From Smittium culicis (lineage: Eukaryota > Kickxellomycota > Harpellomycetes > Harpellales > Legeriomycetaceae): DNA of 57,819 nucleotides. A program made the position numbers and the translations under genes. The stretch covers positions 1 to 57,819 of the forward strand of contig LSSN01000326.1 in the NCBI GenBank assembly GCA_001970855.1, given 5' to 3'. Each line of letters starts with the position of its first letter. Position 1 is the stretch's first letter. Below are positions 45,901 to 57,631 of this stretch, one piece after another. The notes under the pieces were generated by a model. It did no database searches. It saw only the letters and a program-made list of their open reading frames with translations, and was not told where the DNA came from.

Positions 45901-48479
45901 AGAGAAGAATTAGGCCTTTCAAATAGTAAATTTTTTCTGGCGGTACTTTCAAATACACGATTACCCTTGTTTACTGTAGGAGACATAAAGTTGGGCATAA
46001 TGCTATTATCTTGCATAAATCTTTTGTTTTTTTTATTGCTTAATAGCACGGTGCTTGCAACATGGGAAAACTCAAGCACATTAATAGTTTCAGTTCTTCC
46101 TATATTATTTTTAGGTCCTGATAATTGATGTGGATCAACGCAGGCAATCATGATAGTCTTTGAACCGCCTTCAAGAGCAGGTTGGAAAAGTCTTGTAAGC
46201 TTACTTTCATTAAATGGCACAATATGTGATTGATCTTTAGGAACTTCTGAGTTGAACCTTAAAACATCCATACATCGTTTCAATGACATTAAAGAGACAT
46301 TAATTTTACTTGATTCGACCAATCTTTCACCAGTGTTATTGGTATATTTAGCCCTTTCAGATCCAGCCAAATCTACCAATAACAGCGAGCTAATAGAGAA
46401 AGATGATGAGTCAGGAATTGGGTTACCAGGGATTAATTCGGGCACGTTTTTCCACTTTAAAAGTTTGATGTTACAAAGTGCGTGGCTTCTGGAACTTGCG
46501 GAGTTAAGGTTTGTTGAAAATACGCTTCTCTTTGCCTGACCGTGTAAGAGAACCCTTATGGCGTCTTGGACTGTTGCTACTCTTATTTCTGTAAGCCCTT
46601 CTATAAAGGTGGTTGTGCCTTTACCATTTTCACTTCTTAATTGCAGCGGGCGACGGTCGGTATTATTGGAAGAGTTTTCAATATCAGGATAGAACCCATT
46701 ATAGTTTTTATTGGTTGCATTTCTTGAATTATTTTTTTTGGCAGACTTAGGGCCAAAACTGGATTTGTTGTTATACTGATCTGTTGTTGATAAAAAGTTC
46801 AAATCGAGAAGATCGTATATATTTTCGTTATAAACTTCATAATATGATAGGTATATGGAGTACTGCCAAGGGTCATGAGGGCAAAATCGTTCAGTATTGC
46901 TATCGCTTTCATCACTGCTAAAGTAATCGTCATTTAGGTTGTCGCTATTATATTCATATTCTTTTTCGTTTAATTTACTGATAAAATTAGACCAGCTGTC
47001 TTCATCTTGAACGGGGTTAATATTTGATGAAATGATTCTAGGGTCCATGCACCATTCAGCTTGACTGGAAAACTTTGGCCTCAATGCATATCCACCTTTA
47101 ATTATACTTCCAAACCTTTTTCCGTGCTTTGATAAGCTCTTATTATTTAGCTTTTGAACTTTTAGAACAATTTCGCATAAAGCCTTAACTACTAGGCCAG
47201 GATTATCAGGGTTACCTTGCATAGTAAAGGTTTTTCCTGAGCCTGTGACGCCATATGCAAAAAGGAGCGAATTTTTTCCTATGAACAAATTTGAAACTGC
47301 AGAGCCGGCAGTCTTTTCATAAATTACTCTTTCGTCAGTTTTATTAGATAAAACACCGGCAAACAAGTATTTTTCTCTTTTTTTTCCGCCTTCAGCAGTC
47401 TATTTTATAAAAAGAAAATTGAGCTTTGAATTATTAAAGTATTGATAAAAAAATAAACAAATAACAATCTTACGAATTTGGTGACTTCAATTTCTTTATC
47501 GTTTAATATTTTCATTTCAGAATCATAGTTACTAGATTTATACTTATTTTTTCTTTTTTCAGTTTCTTTAGCAACTTCATTAAATGAGATGATTTCATTT
47601 TTTAATCTGAGATAAGTCTATTGGAAATAAGTTTAAATAGTTTTAATAAAAAGTAAATTATAGAGAAATAAAAAAATATACCTCAATAGGATCTTGATTC
47701 TGATTATAGTCAGCAATTGTTTTTCGATTAGTGAAAGGGGTTTTTGATATAGGGACGCTCATAATACCATCAGAATTAGAAGGTTTGGGAATAGAATAGG
47801 CTTTTGGGGTGCTAGGGGGATCTATTTCCATTTTGAAGGAAGGGGTGATATCTTTTCTTGGGCTGAATAAGCTGGATACGCCGGATAAAATGCTACCGAA
47901 TACAGAAGTAGAAGATTTGAAGCTTGATATAGAGTTTGCATAAGAAACTTGCTTTTGATCTTTTTGGGCAGTATCATTTTGAAAATCGAGATTATTGTGA
48001 GCAAGGCTATCGCTTTCTGATGCAGAATTGTGATTGTTCGAGGAATTTGCGTCTCTTTTGTATTTATTTATCGGAGGTAAAAGAGAGATGTTAGTTGTGT
48101 TATTTTTTTTTGGAACAATTCTGCTGTTTTGAGAATACTTTCCAGATTTGCTGCTATTTTTAATCTTGGTAAAAATGCTGTCATTTTTTTTAATTCTTGA
48201 TCTGGAAGTGCTGGAGGCACTGCTTTGTCCAAGCGACTCATCACCACTAGAGTTTGAGGCGCGAGATCTGGTAGTTAATCTAGAGCTACTGTTAGTGTTT
48301 GAATTTGTGGTAGAATAGTTTTTTGAAGAATTATTTTCGTCTTGACTATTGTTAGCGCTTGCAGCTTTAGAAATTCGAGCACTTGATCTTGTTACTTTCC
48401 TGGAGGTTTCACTTCCAGAATCGGAAGCTAAAACCCTCTTTAAGTTTTTCTTCCTAGCGTTTGGAGATTTCTTGGCCAT
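42909..48479 (-). CDS. Kinesin-6-like motor (MKLP1/KIF20 group), 1810 aa
   Basis: Microtubule motor; kinesin-6 proteins bundle the central spindle in anaphase and cytokinesis. Minus-strand exons 48479-47682, 47617-47474 and 47399-42909, all joined in phase 0. Residues 1-265 are Ser/Asn/Lys-rich and basic (nuclear localisation is plausible). The motor starts at ETYLRLK, with the P-loop GVTGSGKT at 364-371, switch I ASSRSH ending near 620 and switch II DLAGSE at 657-662. It contains MSLKRCMDVLR and VPFNESKLTRLF and ends near 766. An insertion of about 100 residues between the P-loop and SYYEVYNENIYDLL is the signature that points to kinesin-6. Coiled coil is likely around 985-1065 and again near 1180. 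The remaining 600 residues are low-complexity Ser/Asn/Pro, ending in a very basic tail (RRIFYKLRSRK-like). The length is far beyond S. pombe Klp9 (633 aa). Confidence 0.92.
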
Positions 48480-48729
48480 ATCCAAAAAATCACAAGATGA
48501 CTAGCTAATAAAAAAGATGAGTATAGATGTGTTGAGGATAAAATGGTTTTATATACAAGATTTAATGGTTAGATTTTTAAGCATCTATGTGACAAAAATT
48601 AAATCAAGAGCTAAGCCGCCATGTGGGATTTTTATTATTAGTATTTATTGGATTTGGAATTTGTTCAATTTGATTTTTTTTTATTGTATGCCAAAGGTTT
48701 TAGTAATTAAATTTACAGTGTGAATAAAG
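48480..48729. other. Kinesin upstream region
   Basis: AT-rich sequence upstream of the minus-strand kinesin start codon at 48479, presumably containing its promoter. A 68-codon plus-strand open frame here is Ile/Phe-rich and has no supporting feature, so it is not called. Confidence 0.4.
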
Positions 48730-49080
48730 CCGATTATATCTCAGCTTACGTAAATTCTGCTATAAAGACTAGTCTAGAGCTATTGGCTGCAAATGTTGTT
48801 TATAGCCTAGTTTTCAAACACCGAATCATATTCCGAATCTAACGATTGCCCTTTGGTTGAATCAGCATCGCTTTGTTTATCATTTTATCCTTACGCCCAA
48901 TTGAATTGACTTTCTACAGCAGCTTCGCTAATCCAAATACGATTTACGCATTCTACAAATGTCCCAAAAACGCCAATTTCAACACCTCGCCCAAAACCAA
49001 ACACTGCCTTCCAATAGCATTCATATTTTCATAGATTAGAGCCTCAATAAAAGGAAACTGCAGCTGTAGCGCAGAGGAAT
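48730..49080 (-). pseudogene. Coding-like relic with in-frame stops
   Basis: On the minus strand a frame reads AVFGFGRGVEIGVFGTFVE, then NRIWISEAAVESQFNWA, two TAA stops three codons apart, then DKQSDADSTKGQSLDSEYDS and a final TAG near 48820. Base composition is richer in G and C than the surroundings. The protein-like text on both sides of the stops in one frame suggests a disabled gene. The two stops could also be skipped by an intron, but no fitting splice pair was seen. The first segment loosely recalls DDE/ISXO2-type transposases, too weakly to assign. Confidence 0.4.
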
Positions 49081-50110
49081 CTATCCCTCAACATACAACA
49101 AATACTTTTATAAAGTATGGAACTGTTCGCTTTTCATCAAAAATGCGTGCGATTACTTTAAATCTTGTCCATCTACCCGCACTATTTCAAACTATGCGTA
49201 AACATATTTTTACTAAAATTATACCCACTTCTCAGTAATATTAAAACAACTACTTTTTTATGCCCCAAATTAAACACAACAATATCTGCGTGTAACATTC
49301 CCTCATTCATTCAATCTAGCAGATTTCCCTCTTTTTTCTTAATGCACCGGCGATTCTGTCTAGAATATACTACTTTTCGTTTTTTTACCCAAGGCTGATT
49401 TTAGATTTATATTCGGAATTTAACATTCGACTAACTCCAACAATATTTAAAACTGCCAAATTAATACCAAATTCCAATAGTTGAATCCTTCTACCAAATA
49501 CTATCACAAAAACTTATATAATTTAAAAAAAGTATGAATTTTCCAAAAAAAAATTAATCATGCTCTAATTTGTTAATTTGATAAAGAACTAATTTCTTAT
49601 GTTATAAATAGTATATCTTTTTCGCATATATTTCACCATTTCCAAACTTGTACATTATCAAAAAAAATTCTACAATGAGTTTTTTATTTTATTCAACATC
49701 TGTTAAATCTTACATTTTTATTCGAAGATACATTGATAAGCAATTAATTCTTGACTTTTTCCTTAATAAATATACTTGCATTTTTCTATGTAGCAATAAA
49801 TTTGATTTTACGTCTCTGGAAAAAATTTGTAGATTAGTAATACCTGTAGTGCCCACTTTTGTAGATATACAAGCATTTTATAATCTCAAAATTTATAAAA
49901 AAAGGTTTAATAATACTCTGATTTTTTGTAAAAAAAAAAATATAATAAAAACCTCTTTCAAAAACTTTAATTAATTATATTTATCATCTTTTTTTTTTAT
50001 CACATAATTTTATTGATACGATAACAATAAAAGAAAATACGCGGTAAATAAACTAAAAAAATAGAAAATTGGTGCAAGGCATAAAAAAACTAATATTCTA
50101 ATACTAATAA
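49081..50110. other. Intergenic region, nothing assignable
   Basis: It starts with sequence of less extreme composition that may extend the relic before it, then turns AT-rich. The open frames of 77 and 108 codons at 49165-49398 and 49648-49974 on the plus strand are Phe/Ile/Lys-rich without recognisable motifs or splice partners. They are not called as genes. Confidence 0.45.
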
Positions 50111-50560
50111 ATTCCTCTGCCAGTCTACCGGCTGCGTATCTAAAGGAAAATGGGATCAATCTACCAACTGAAAGATCCACTCAGGCATTGCTTCAAGTAG
50201 GCCGGAAGATTAAAGTTCAAGCAGTCATGGAATTAAGCTCTTCCATCAAAGATTGAATTCATTGATATCATTGAGCTCCTAGTCAGAGCCTACATCTAAC
50301 AGGATTAATAAAAAATAGGCTCCTACCCAAAAGTGGTAATTATCAGCCTGGCTATCCTAAAATAAGTTGCTAAACGTCTGAGTTCCGTAATGCTGTCGAA
50401 CGCTGGACTTGTGCGCAGATAATGCCCCAGAAAGTGCTAAACGAATTGGTTCTTCCTGATTCTAGATGGTTCTCGTCTGAAATAGCTGTCCTCCATATTG
50501 CTGATGGTCGCCTTCACTATCCCCAACCAAGGATAGTGCAGTGCTATGTGAAATTTTAGT
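50111..50560 (+). pseudogene. Decayed coding fragment, probably mobile-element derived
   Basis: Markedly less AT-rich than its flanks. A plus-strand frame reads SASLPAAYLKENGINL, then ERSTQALLQVGRKIKVQAVM and ELSSSIKD before a stop. A second frame continues with EFIDIIELLVRAYI, implying a frameshift. Further on the first frame resumes with EFRNAVERWTCAQIMPQKVL and SEIAVLHIADGRLHYPQPR. The pattern of good protein text broken by stops and shifts indicates decay. I do not recognise the family; a gag-like or ORF1-like protein of a retroelement is a guess. Confidence 0.4.
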
Positions 50561-53500
50561 ATAGTGTACTATGAAAAGTACACTACTTAAGCTTCTAGAC
50601 CACAGAAAGGAATTTCACACTTATGAGAATATAATAATCGTCATTTACATCTTTTGTTAAACTTTTACATTACTTCTATAATCTTATGGGTAATAAAAAA
50701 TTATATTTTTTCAATTAGAAATTTATAATATAACCCTTTTCTGCCCAAAAATATTAAAATAAACTATTTTAATGATTCTTTTGTGACATTTAACTAATTT
50801 TTATCATTTCTTTTATTTTACAAAATAGCAACATTTTCTAAGATCTTGGTTTTAAATTATGTTAATTGAACACGATTTGATATATTTGGTAGTTCAAAAA
50901 TAGTCTACCTCACATGGAATGGATAATAAATTCACATTTTCTGTGATAAAAATTTTAAAAATTCGATCTTTTATATCATATAATCATTAACCATTATTTT
51001 TAGAAAAAAATTCCTATTTATAAATTTCTGTTAATTTTTGAACTCACATCACTCATTACATGATATTTTATCATTTATTTATAGTAGTTTTTATATTGGC
51101 ATTGGATTAATAGAATTTTAAATTTACAAATAATTTTTAAATATAATACATCACAAATTAAATACTAATAAGATAAAATACATCAAAAAATATTACTCAT
51201 GACATTAAGTGTCAAAAATCACGCTTTAAACCGTTTTTATTAGTAATTTTACTTCAATATGAACCTTAGATGAATTTTTTTTTAAATAAATCAATATTTA
51301 TTTTTAAAAAACTCGATTATACCTTATTAATATCATATGACATTTTATGATTAGTTTTTCTATCTTATTCTTAAATTTTGTGCAAGTTGTAACTATATTC
51401 AATAAAAATAAATTATAATGAATAAAAAAGACGGCCTCAAGTTGGTTAATATTGATGGGGAAAAAATCAATAAAGGAATATTATAATTTTTACTTAATAA
51501 AAAGATTGAGCTGAGAAATTATTTTTTGGATTAATTAATGTATTGAGCTTCGTTTCGATTGAATATTGATTAAAACACCATAATTTCAAAAAATTTAAGA
51601 AAATTTCTTATTAATCAACACAATTGATAAAAAGAGGTAATAGTTTAAAAAAATTTTAGCTAATAAAAGTTTGTACAGATAGTTAGTATGGAATTTTTCT
51701 AGCTTTTTTTCACCTAAAAATTATTATAATCACATTCTATTAAATTTTATTTTGTTTTTAATGAATTTTTTAAAGCTAATTGATAAATAATCTTCATAAT
51801 TCATCAAATGTTAATAAGCACTTGAATCTTTAAAAAATTATAAAAATTGATACTAAAAAAAAATTCAAATAATAAGATTTCATTTTTTCAACTTTCTTTT
51901 CGACAACTCAAACCATATAAAATTTTAAAATATATTTAAAAATACTTATTTGAAAACTCAGCCGGTAGTATAACATAATTTAACCACATTAATAAAAAAA
52001 ATTTCGTAATTAATAAACTCTCAAATATTAGGTAGTCTAAAATTTTCAAAAATTATTATTATGAAATAAAAATTGTTTTAAATAAAATTTAAGGTGTAAT
52101 TATTGAAATTAATAAATTATTTAAACATAAATATTATTTAAAACAAAGCCATTTAATAATTAATGTAATTTCATTAATATAATTTAAATGGATGAGTTAT
52201 TTTATTAAATCTTATGGCAGAAAGTATTTTATAAATATACATTATATCTATAACTATATTGTCATAACAAAAAAATTTTCTGATTAAACCAAAATAAAAG
52301 AGTTTGCGTCTCAAAGTAAACAAAATTGTTAATCTTTGTGTTTTATCTTTTAATTTTTCATAATAAACTTTTTCAAATATATTAGCCTAGTAATTTTTGG
52401 CGTTTTTAACAAATTATATTAAAATAGTTAATTGAATTACCGTATTTTTACAAAATAGTATCAGCTTAGTTATCATCCAATTTTTAGTATTGCGAATAAT
52501 TTTTCAATTTCAACCCACATTCAGTTATAATTATGATATTTTTTTCAAATTAAATTTGAATTAAACTTCATGACGTTAATATTATCATGATTAAAGTTAA
52601 AAAAACGAAAAAAATTCATTTTAAAATTGGCTTAATATTTAATGAGATTTGATTTAAAATGTTATTTATATTACTATTCTCTTTTTAATAATAGTGGTAA
52701 ATACACTGCATGCGAATTTTAAACTATTCATCATAAATCAACCAAAAGGGCTATATAGTGAATTAAAAATGAAAGCAAATATTGATCTATTAGAACAATC
52801 ACTATAATTAAATATAAAATAATTACTTATACATACTAATTTTGTAGTATAAATTTAATTTATCCTATAAATTATGATCAGAATTTATTGATAAATCATT
52901 AGATACATATTCTAGTCTATACGAGTAATTTTGGGTCGATTTTGAGATAGCGAAATTCTCGACAGAATACTAATTTTCATTCGATATTTTTTATCTTTTA
53001 TTTTTATAATCTTAGTTATTGAATTTAGCTAATTAATATACATTTCGTTTTTATCTTTGATATTTAAATAATTTTTATTTTTAGAAGCAATATAATATAT
53101 TCAATAGAGTATTTTTAATAAATAAACCTATCTCTGTGTTATATGCGCATAATTTAAAGTAGAAAGTAATATATTATATAAAAAGAATTTTCATTGAATT
53201 ATTAATTACGCTTAATAAATTATATTAATAATGTTTTATCTAAAATTAGATATTTATAAATAAAAATTGATATAAAAGCAATAAATATAGTTTATTGCAT
53301 TTAAAATTGATATAGTCTGATATATACATGTATAAGAAAAAAATACCTATATTCAAATTTAAGAATCATAAACCATTATTATCTATTTTTCATATATTTT
53401 AATAGTTTAAATTATGTTTTGCAAATTTTGAAGAGTATTTACTTGAATTAAAATTTTTCATTAAAAAATAATTTTAAAAATGATAGATTTAGTATAAAAA

Positions 53501-55014
53501 ATAATTGTAATCTTTTAAATGTAATTTATATATATATATATATATTAGAAATATGAATTTTTTTTAAATATAAAAATATGGAACTTCTATAAGGTTAATA
53601 ATACCAAATTAAAATTTATAACCACAAGGCATAGTTAGAAATTTATTTTTTAATTTATTAATAAAATCTATTTATGGGTCAAAATTAATGTAACTAATTT
53701 ATAAATTTGTGCAATAGTTTTTTTAATATATTTTAATTAAATTTATTATGACTCTTTTTTTTTTTTTGGCCTTAAAATTGTAATATTTCAACAATTCAGA
53801 TGATTCATTATTATTTACAAGTTCAGTTTTCTACATGTAATTTTATTATAAAGATATAACATATATGAAATTGTTTCGAGGAGCGGAACATTTCCTATTA
53901 AAATTTTCCTGGTCAATATCTTTAATTTTATTTTTCAATCCTATTAGAACATTAATAAAATTAATTAGCTGATATTGCCAACATATTTATCTAATTAACA
54001 CTAAAAAATATAAATGTAACGAAAAAATGTTCCATTTCTCCTTATAGCATCCCATATATTTCGCTAATATTAATAATTTACGCGTAGTTTTAATTTGTGT
54101 ATTTATTATTGTTTTTTGATTATTATTTTAAACTATTTTTTAACTCGTCTGTTTTTTTTTTTATAGTAGAATTATTTTATTTATTAATATGATTTTCAAA
54201 AATTTAGAAAATTTGATAACTTTATTCTTCAGATAATCTTTCTATGTGAACTATTTTAATGAGATATTATTAGCTATTATAATTCTCATCATTATATTCC
54301 TATGTTTTATATAATTTATCTTGTTATTATTTTGAGGGATTTTTAATAATCAGTTAGTTTTTTAACAATAAAGAAGAATAAAATTTTTTTTAGCTCTATT
54401 AATTATATCATAAGAAAATTTTGTTTTATGAAAGCGATTTAAATATTGATTTCTATTGATTTCTATTTTTAAAATCAAAAAATATTTAAATTGTATAGCT
54501 TTTTTTATTTTTTTAATCTTTTCAACTTGAATAAGGATCATATTTTGATATTTTTATATGTATAAAATTTGTTCAAAAATGTCATTGATGATCCATCTAA
54601 CGAATTTTAATCGTATATGATGTATTTTTATTTTCAAATTTTCAGCTGGTAGTATATTTCGAGACTCCAAAGCATGACTCTTGTAAAAAAATTGAAATTT
54701 TTTTTTACATTGAATATATTAAATGTATTTCATTAAATAAGGTTTAATCAATATTTATCCCGGTATTTAGTATTAATTTTAGTTTAACTTTCTAATTATT
54801 TCAGTTCAAAAGCTTAGAATTTGCACTTAATTGTTAGTGAGTTATATTTAAATATTTAAGATTGTTTAGTATTTTTTTTATAGTAATCATTAATTTCCTG
54901 CGTTTTTTCATTTAATAAACTATAAAATTATCTTATTGATCAATACAACTTTTGTTTCTTATATAAATTTACAGTAAAATCAGCTTTATTACTATTTGAT
55001 ATATGCTTTATAAT

Positions 55015-55765
55015 CCTTTCAGGTGCGGTTGGCTTTTTTTTTTTGAACTACTAAATCTATCCAAACCTGTGAAAAATTTATAAATTAATATAAATTTATA
55101 AAATTTTATTGGCTATAAAATAAATCATCCAATGATAAATTATTTATTTCCTGGTTTATGTTTTGTTTTTTTATTAGTTTTAATAGAGTTGGCCTCGAAA
55201 AATGTTTACGAATTTTATTTTTTTTTTAACCACAAAATTATCAAGTTTTACCTCACGAAAGTATAGATGTTTTATAGTTAGATAAATTTTTCTAAACCGA
55301 AGATTTTTGAAATTAATTTATAGCTAGTATTCAATAAGTTTAATTATTATAACCATAGAAGGTAATAAAATTATGAATATTTTTTAAACGAGTGTTTTTA
55401 TAAATGTGGAAAGTTCTTTTTAAGAGACTTTTTTTTTCTACTAATATTTTTATTTGTTACTCTAAAGTAGAAAAACCTATGGATGTTTCAGGTAATCTAT
55501 TCGATTGAATTTTCTTATGAGAAATTCTGAACGAAGTTAGAACTTTGTTGCAGTTTAATGTAATTTGCCTTATTATTCATTAGTTGTAAATTATTATTGA
55601 CGGAACTGAAGAGGTATTTAAAAATTTTCTATTTATTCATTTAAACTTGAAATTTTTATTTGCTACAAAAAATACTAATTAACTCATTGAATATAATTTT
55701 TAGATTCAAATATATGCACTGTAACACTTCTTGCTATAAAAAGACTCCTTCATAAAGAATCACCC
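55015..55765 (-). repeat. Dispersed repeat family, copy C (inverted)
   Basis: Inverted relative to copies A and B. On the minus strand the landmarks occur in the same order: the 250-base outer part (55765-55516), a GGCCAACTCTATT segment (about 55200-55180), ATTGGATG (55133), TAGCCAAT, then GCCAACCG and CCTGAAAGG (55023-55015). The interval between outer part and core is longer than in copy A (about 380 against 155 bases), so an insertion here or a deletion there has occurred. Confidence 0.7.
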
Positions 55766-56042
55766 ATATGATATAAAAGATAAAGCAAATCTGGAAATTA
55801 GGATAGAAATAAATAGAAAAGGTCCTGCCCCTAGAGCTAATCTCCAATGTAATAGTCTACAGCTAATTAATACCAAATTTAATATTATCGACAGAGTATT
55901 ATTATAAAATTTGGGGCCAGATTATATTTATATATAAAAAAAAATCAATTAAAAAATTATTATATTTCTATCAATCATTATTGTGTTATATGCAACATAT
56001 TTTTTTTTATTTAAATTTATTACTTTTTTTTTTTCTGTTGTT

Positions 56043-56141
56043 TTAACCCTCCAAGTCCTGAATTTTTCAATTTCCAAATGATAAAGTATGCATTTTAATT
56101 ATCAAATGCATATTTATGCACTCCAGGACTTGGAGGGTTAA
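56043..56141. mobile_element. piggyBac-like MITE with TTAA flanks, 99 bp
   Basis: Starts TTAACCCTCCAAGTCCTG and ends with its exact reverse complement, 18 perfect matches. The outer TTAA on each side is the target duplication typical of piggyBac, and the 14-bp inverted repeat then starts CCC, also typical of that superfamily. The interior is AT-rich with a nested ATGCATTT/AAATGCAT pair. There is no coding capacity, so it would be moved by a transposase elsewhere. The perfect termini suggest a fairly young insertion. Confidence 0.75.
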
Positions 56142-57631
56142 TTTCCATATAGAATAGTTTTTCGAAAAAAAATAAAAAAAGATTTTTATCAATAAGTTTT
56201 GTCATTATGATTGGTAGAATATTTCGATAAGAGGAACTTTTTCCATTAAAACTTTCTACACATTAGTTTTAGTTTTAAATAGTAATACATAATAGCATCA
56301 AATAAATTATATGGTGAAATAACCCATTCTAATTTAAATTGGCTAAAATTTTTTTTAAAAAAACGATCATTGCTTTTCAAAAGAGTTTCCAAAATATAAT
56401 GAATAATGAGGGGGGTCTCTATACGAAGAGATAACTTATAGGTATAAAGAGCTACTGTGTATAAAAAAAATAGAAAGTTAATAGTTAATAAATAGAGTTA
56501 TTTCTTTTATTTAGAAATTAAATACTCCAAAATAATAAAAGTAAATTGAAAAACCAAATAACTTTTGAGGTCATTCAACGATAGTAAAATTTCGGGATAT
56601 TTGGGGGGAAATCATTATGATATACCAAAGTATTCTCTTTGTTCAGAATATCTCGATTATCGATTCGCTTTTTGAATAGTCTATTGAATGATAAATAATG
56701 CACTTGATAATTTAACGTATAAATATAATTTATTTCAAGTAGAAAAAAAAGCATACTTCTTTTTACAGGCGGCTATTTTATCAAATAAAAAGGGAATTTG
56801 TATCGAGTTTTTATTAATCATGCATAATACTTGACACAATGCATTAATTACATATAAATGTACGGGATACTGAAACATCATATATCATATTTCATATATT
56901 TGATGTTTTTTATATTTTTATTATCGAATATTAAATCTATAAAAAATCCCCAATGAAGAGGTTCAATATCATGCTATTTATTTCGATAGTTTTTATTCAG
57001 CTTTATAAAAAGTTAATTTTATGGCGCTTATCAGTGAAAATTTTTATTCATTTTTTAAATTTCATTAAAATATATTTTAATAGCCCAGCTATCAATTTCG
57101 AGCAACCTAAAATCTAGACTAAACTCACAAAATATAACAGATAAATATTAGAAAATAAATTCAAGAGAAGTTATATAACATTGACTAAAAAAAAGTAAAG
57201 AGACCATGACCTAGCTTAGATAATAAATGAAAGAAAATGGTTTCAATAAATAAATAAAATGTTAAATATCATTCTTTAAATAAAAATATATTTTCTAATA
57301 GCATGATTTTTCTTCAAGTGGACTAATTGCTATAAAATAACTATTATGGTTAATATGCTTTTTTTAAAAAAAATAAATTTATTATTTATGCAGAATGAAT
57401 AAACGATGACGTCTTAGCTAGAAACTTAAAAATGAATGTTTTTGTGCGTTTTTTTTGTAAATAAATAATCGCAGTTTCACTTATCTCTCGCATATTTAGT
57501 ATATAGGATATCTTATTTTGAATTTTCTATTTTTCTACTGCTTAGTTTTTTATAGCCTGCAATTTATAAATTTTGATTTGGATACTATAATATAATATTT
57601 TTATTATTAACGAAAAAAAAAATAGACAAAA

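Larger units (their letters stand above)
50561..57631. other. 7-kb AT-rich desert with scattered repeats
   Basis: No reading frame of note on either strand. Composition between about 50.6 and 55.0 kb is among the most AT-rich of the window. It holds a hairpin near 50562-50588 (AGTGTACT with AGTACACT), a short TA dinucleotide run near 53526-53546, dispersed-repeat copy C (55015-55765) and a piggyBac-like MITE (56043-56141). Two loosely similar stretches occur around 53870-53930 and 56215-56280. The last few hundred bases should include the promoter of the truncated gene at the window end. Confidence 0.6.

Noticed and set aside
42964..46539. Several plus-strand open frames of 60-120 codons
   Set aside because: All lie antisense to the long kinesin exon, are Leu/Phe/Ser-rich, and lack their own start context or domains.
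49648..49974. 108-codon plus-strand open frame
   Set aside because: Phe/Ile/Lys/Asn-rich with no domain pattern; the length is not surprising in this base composition.
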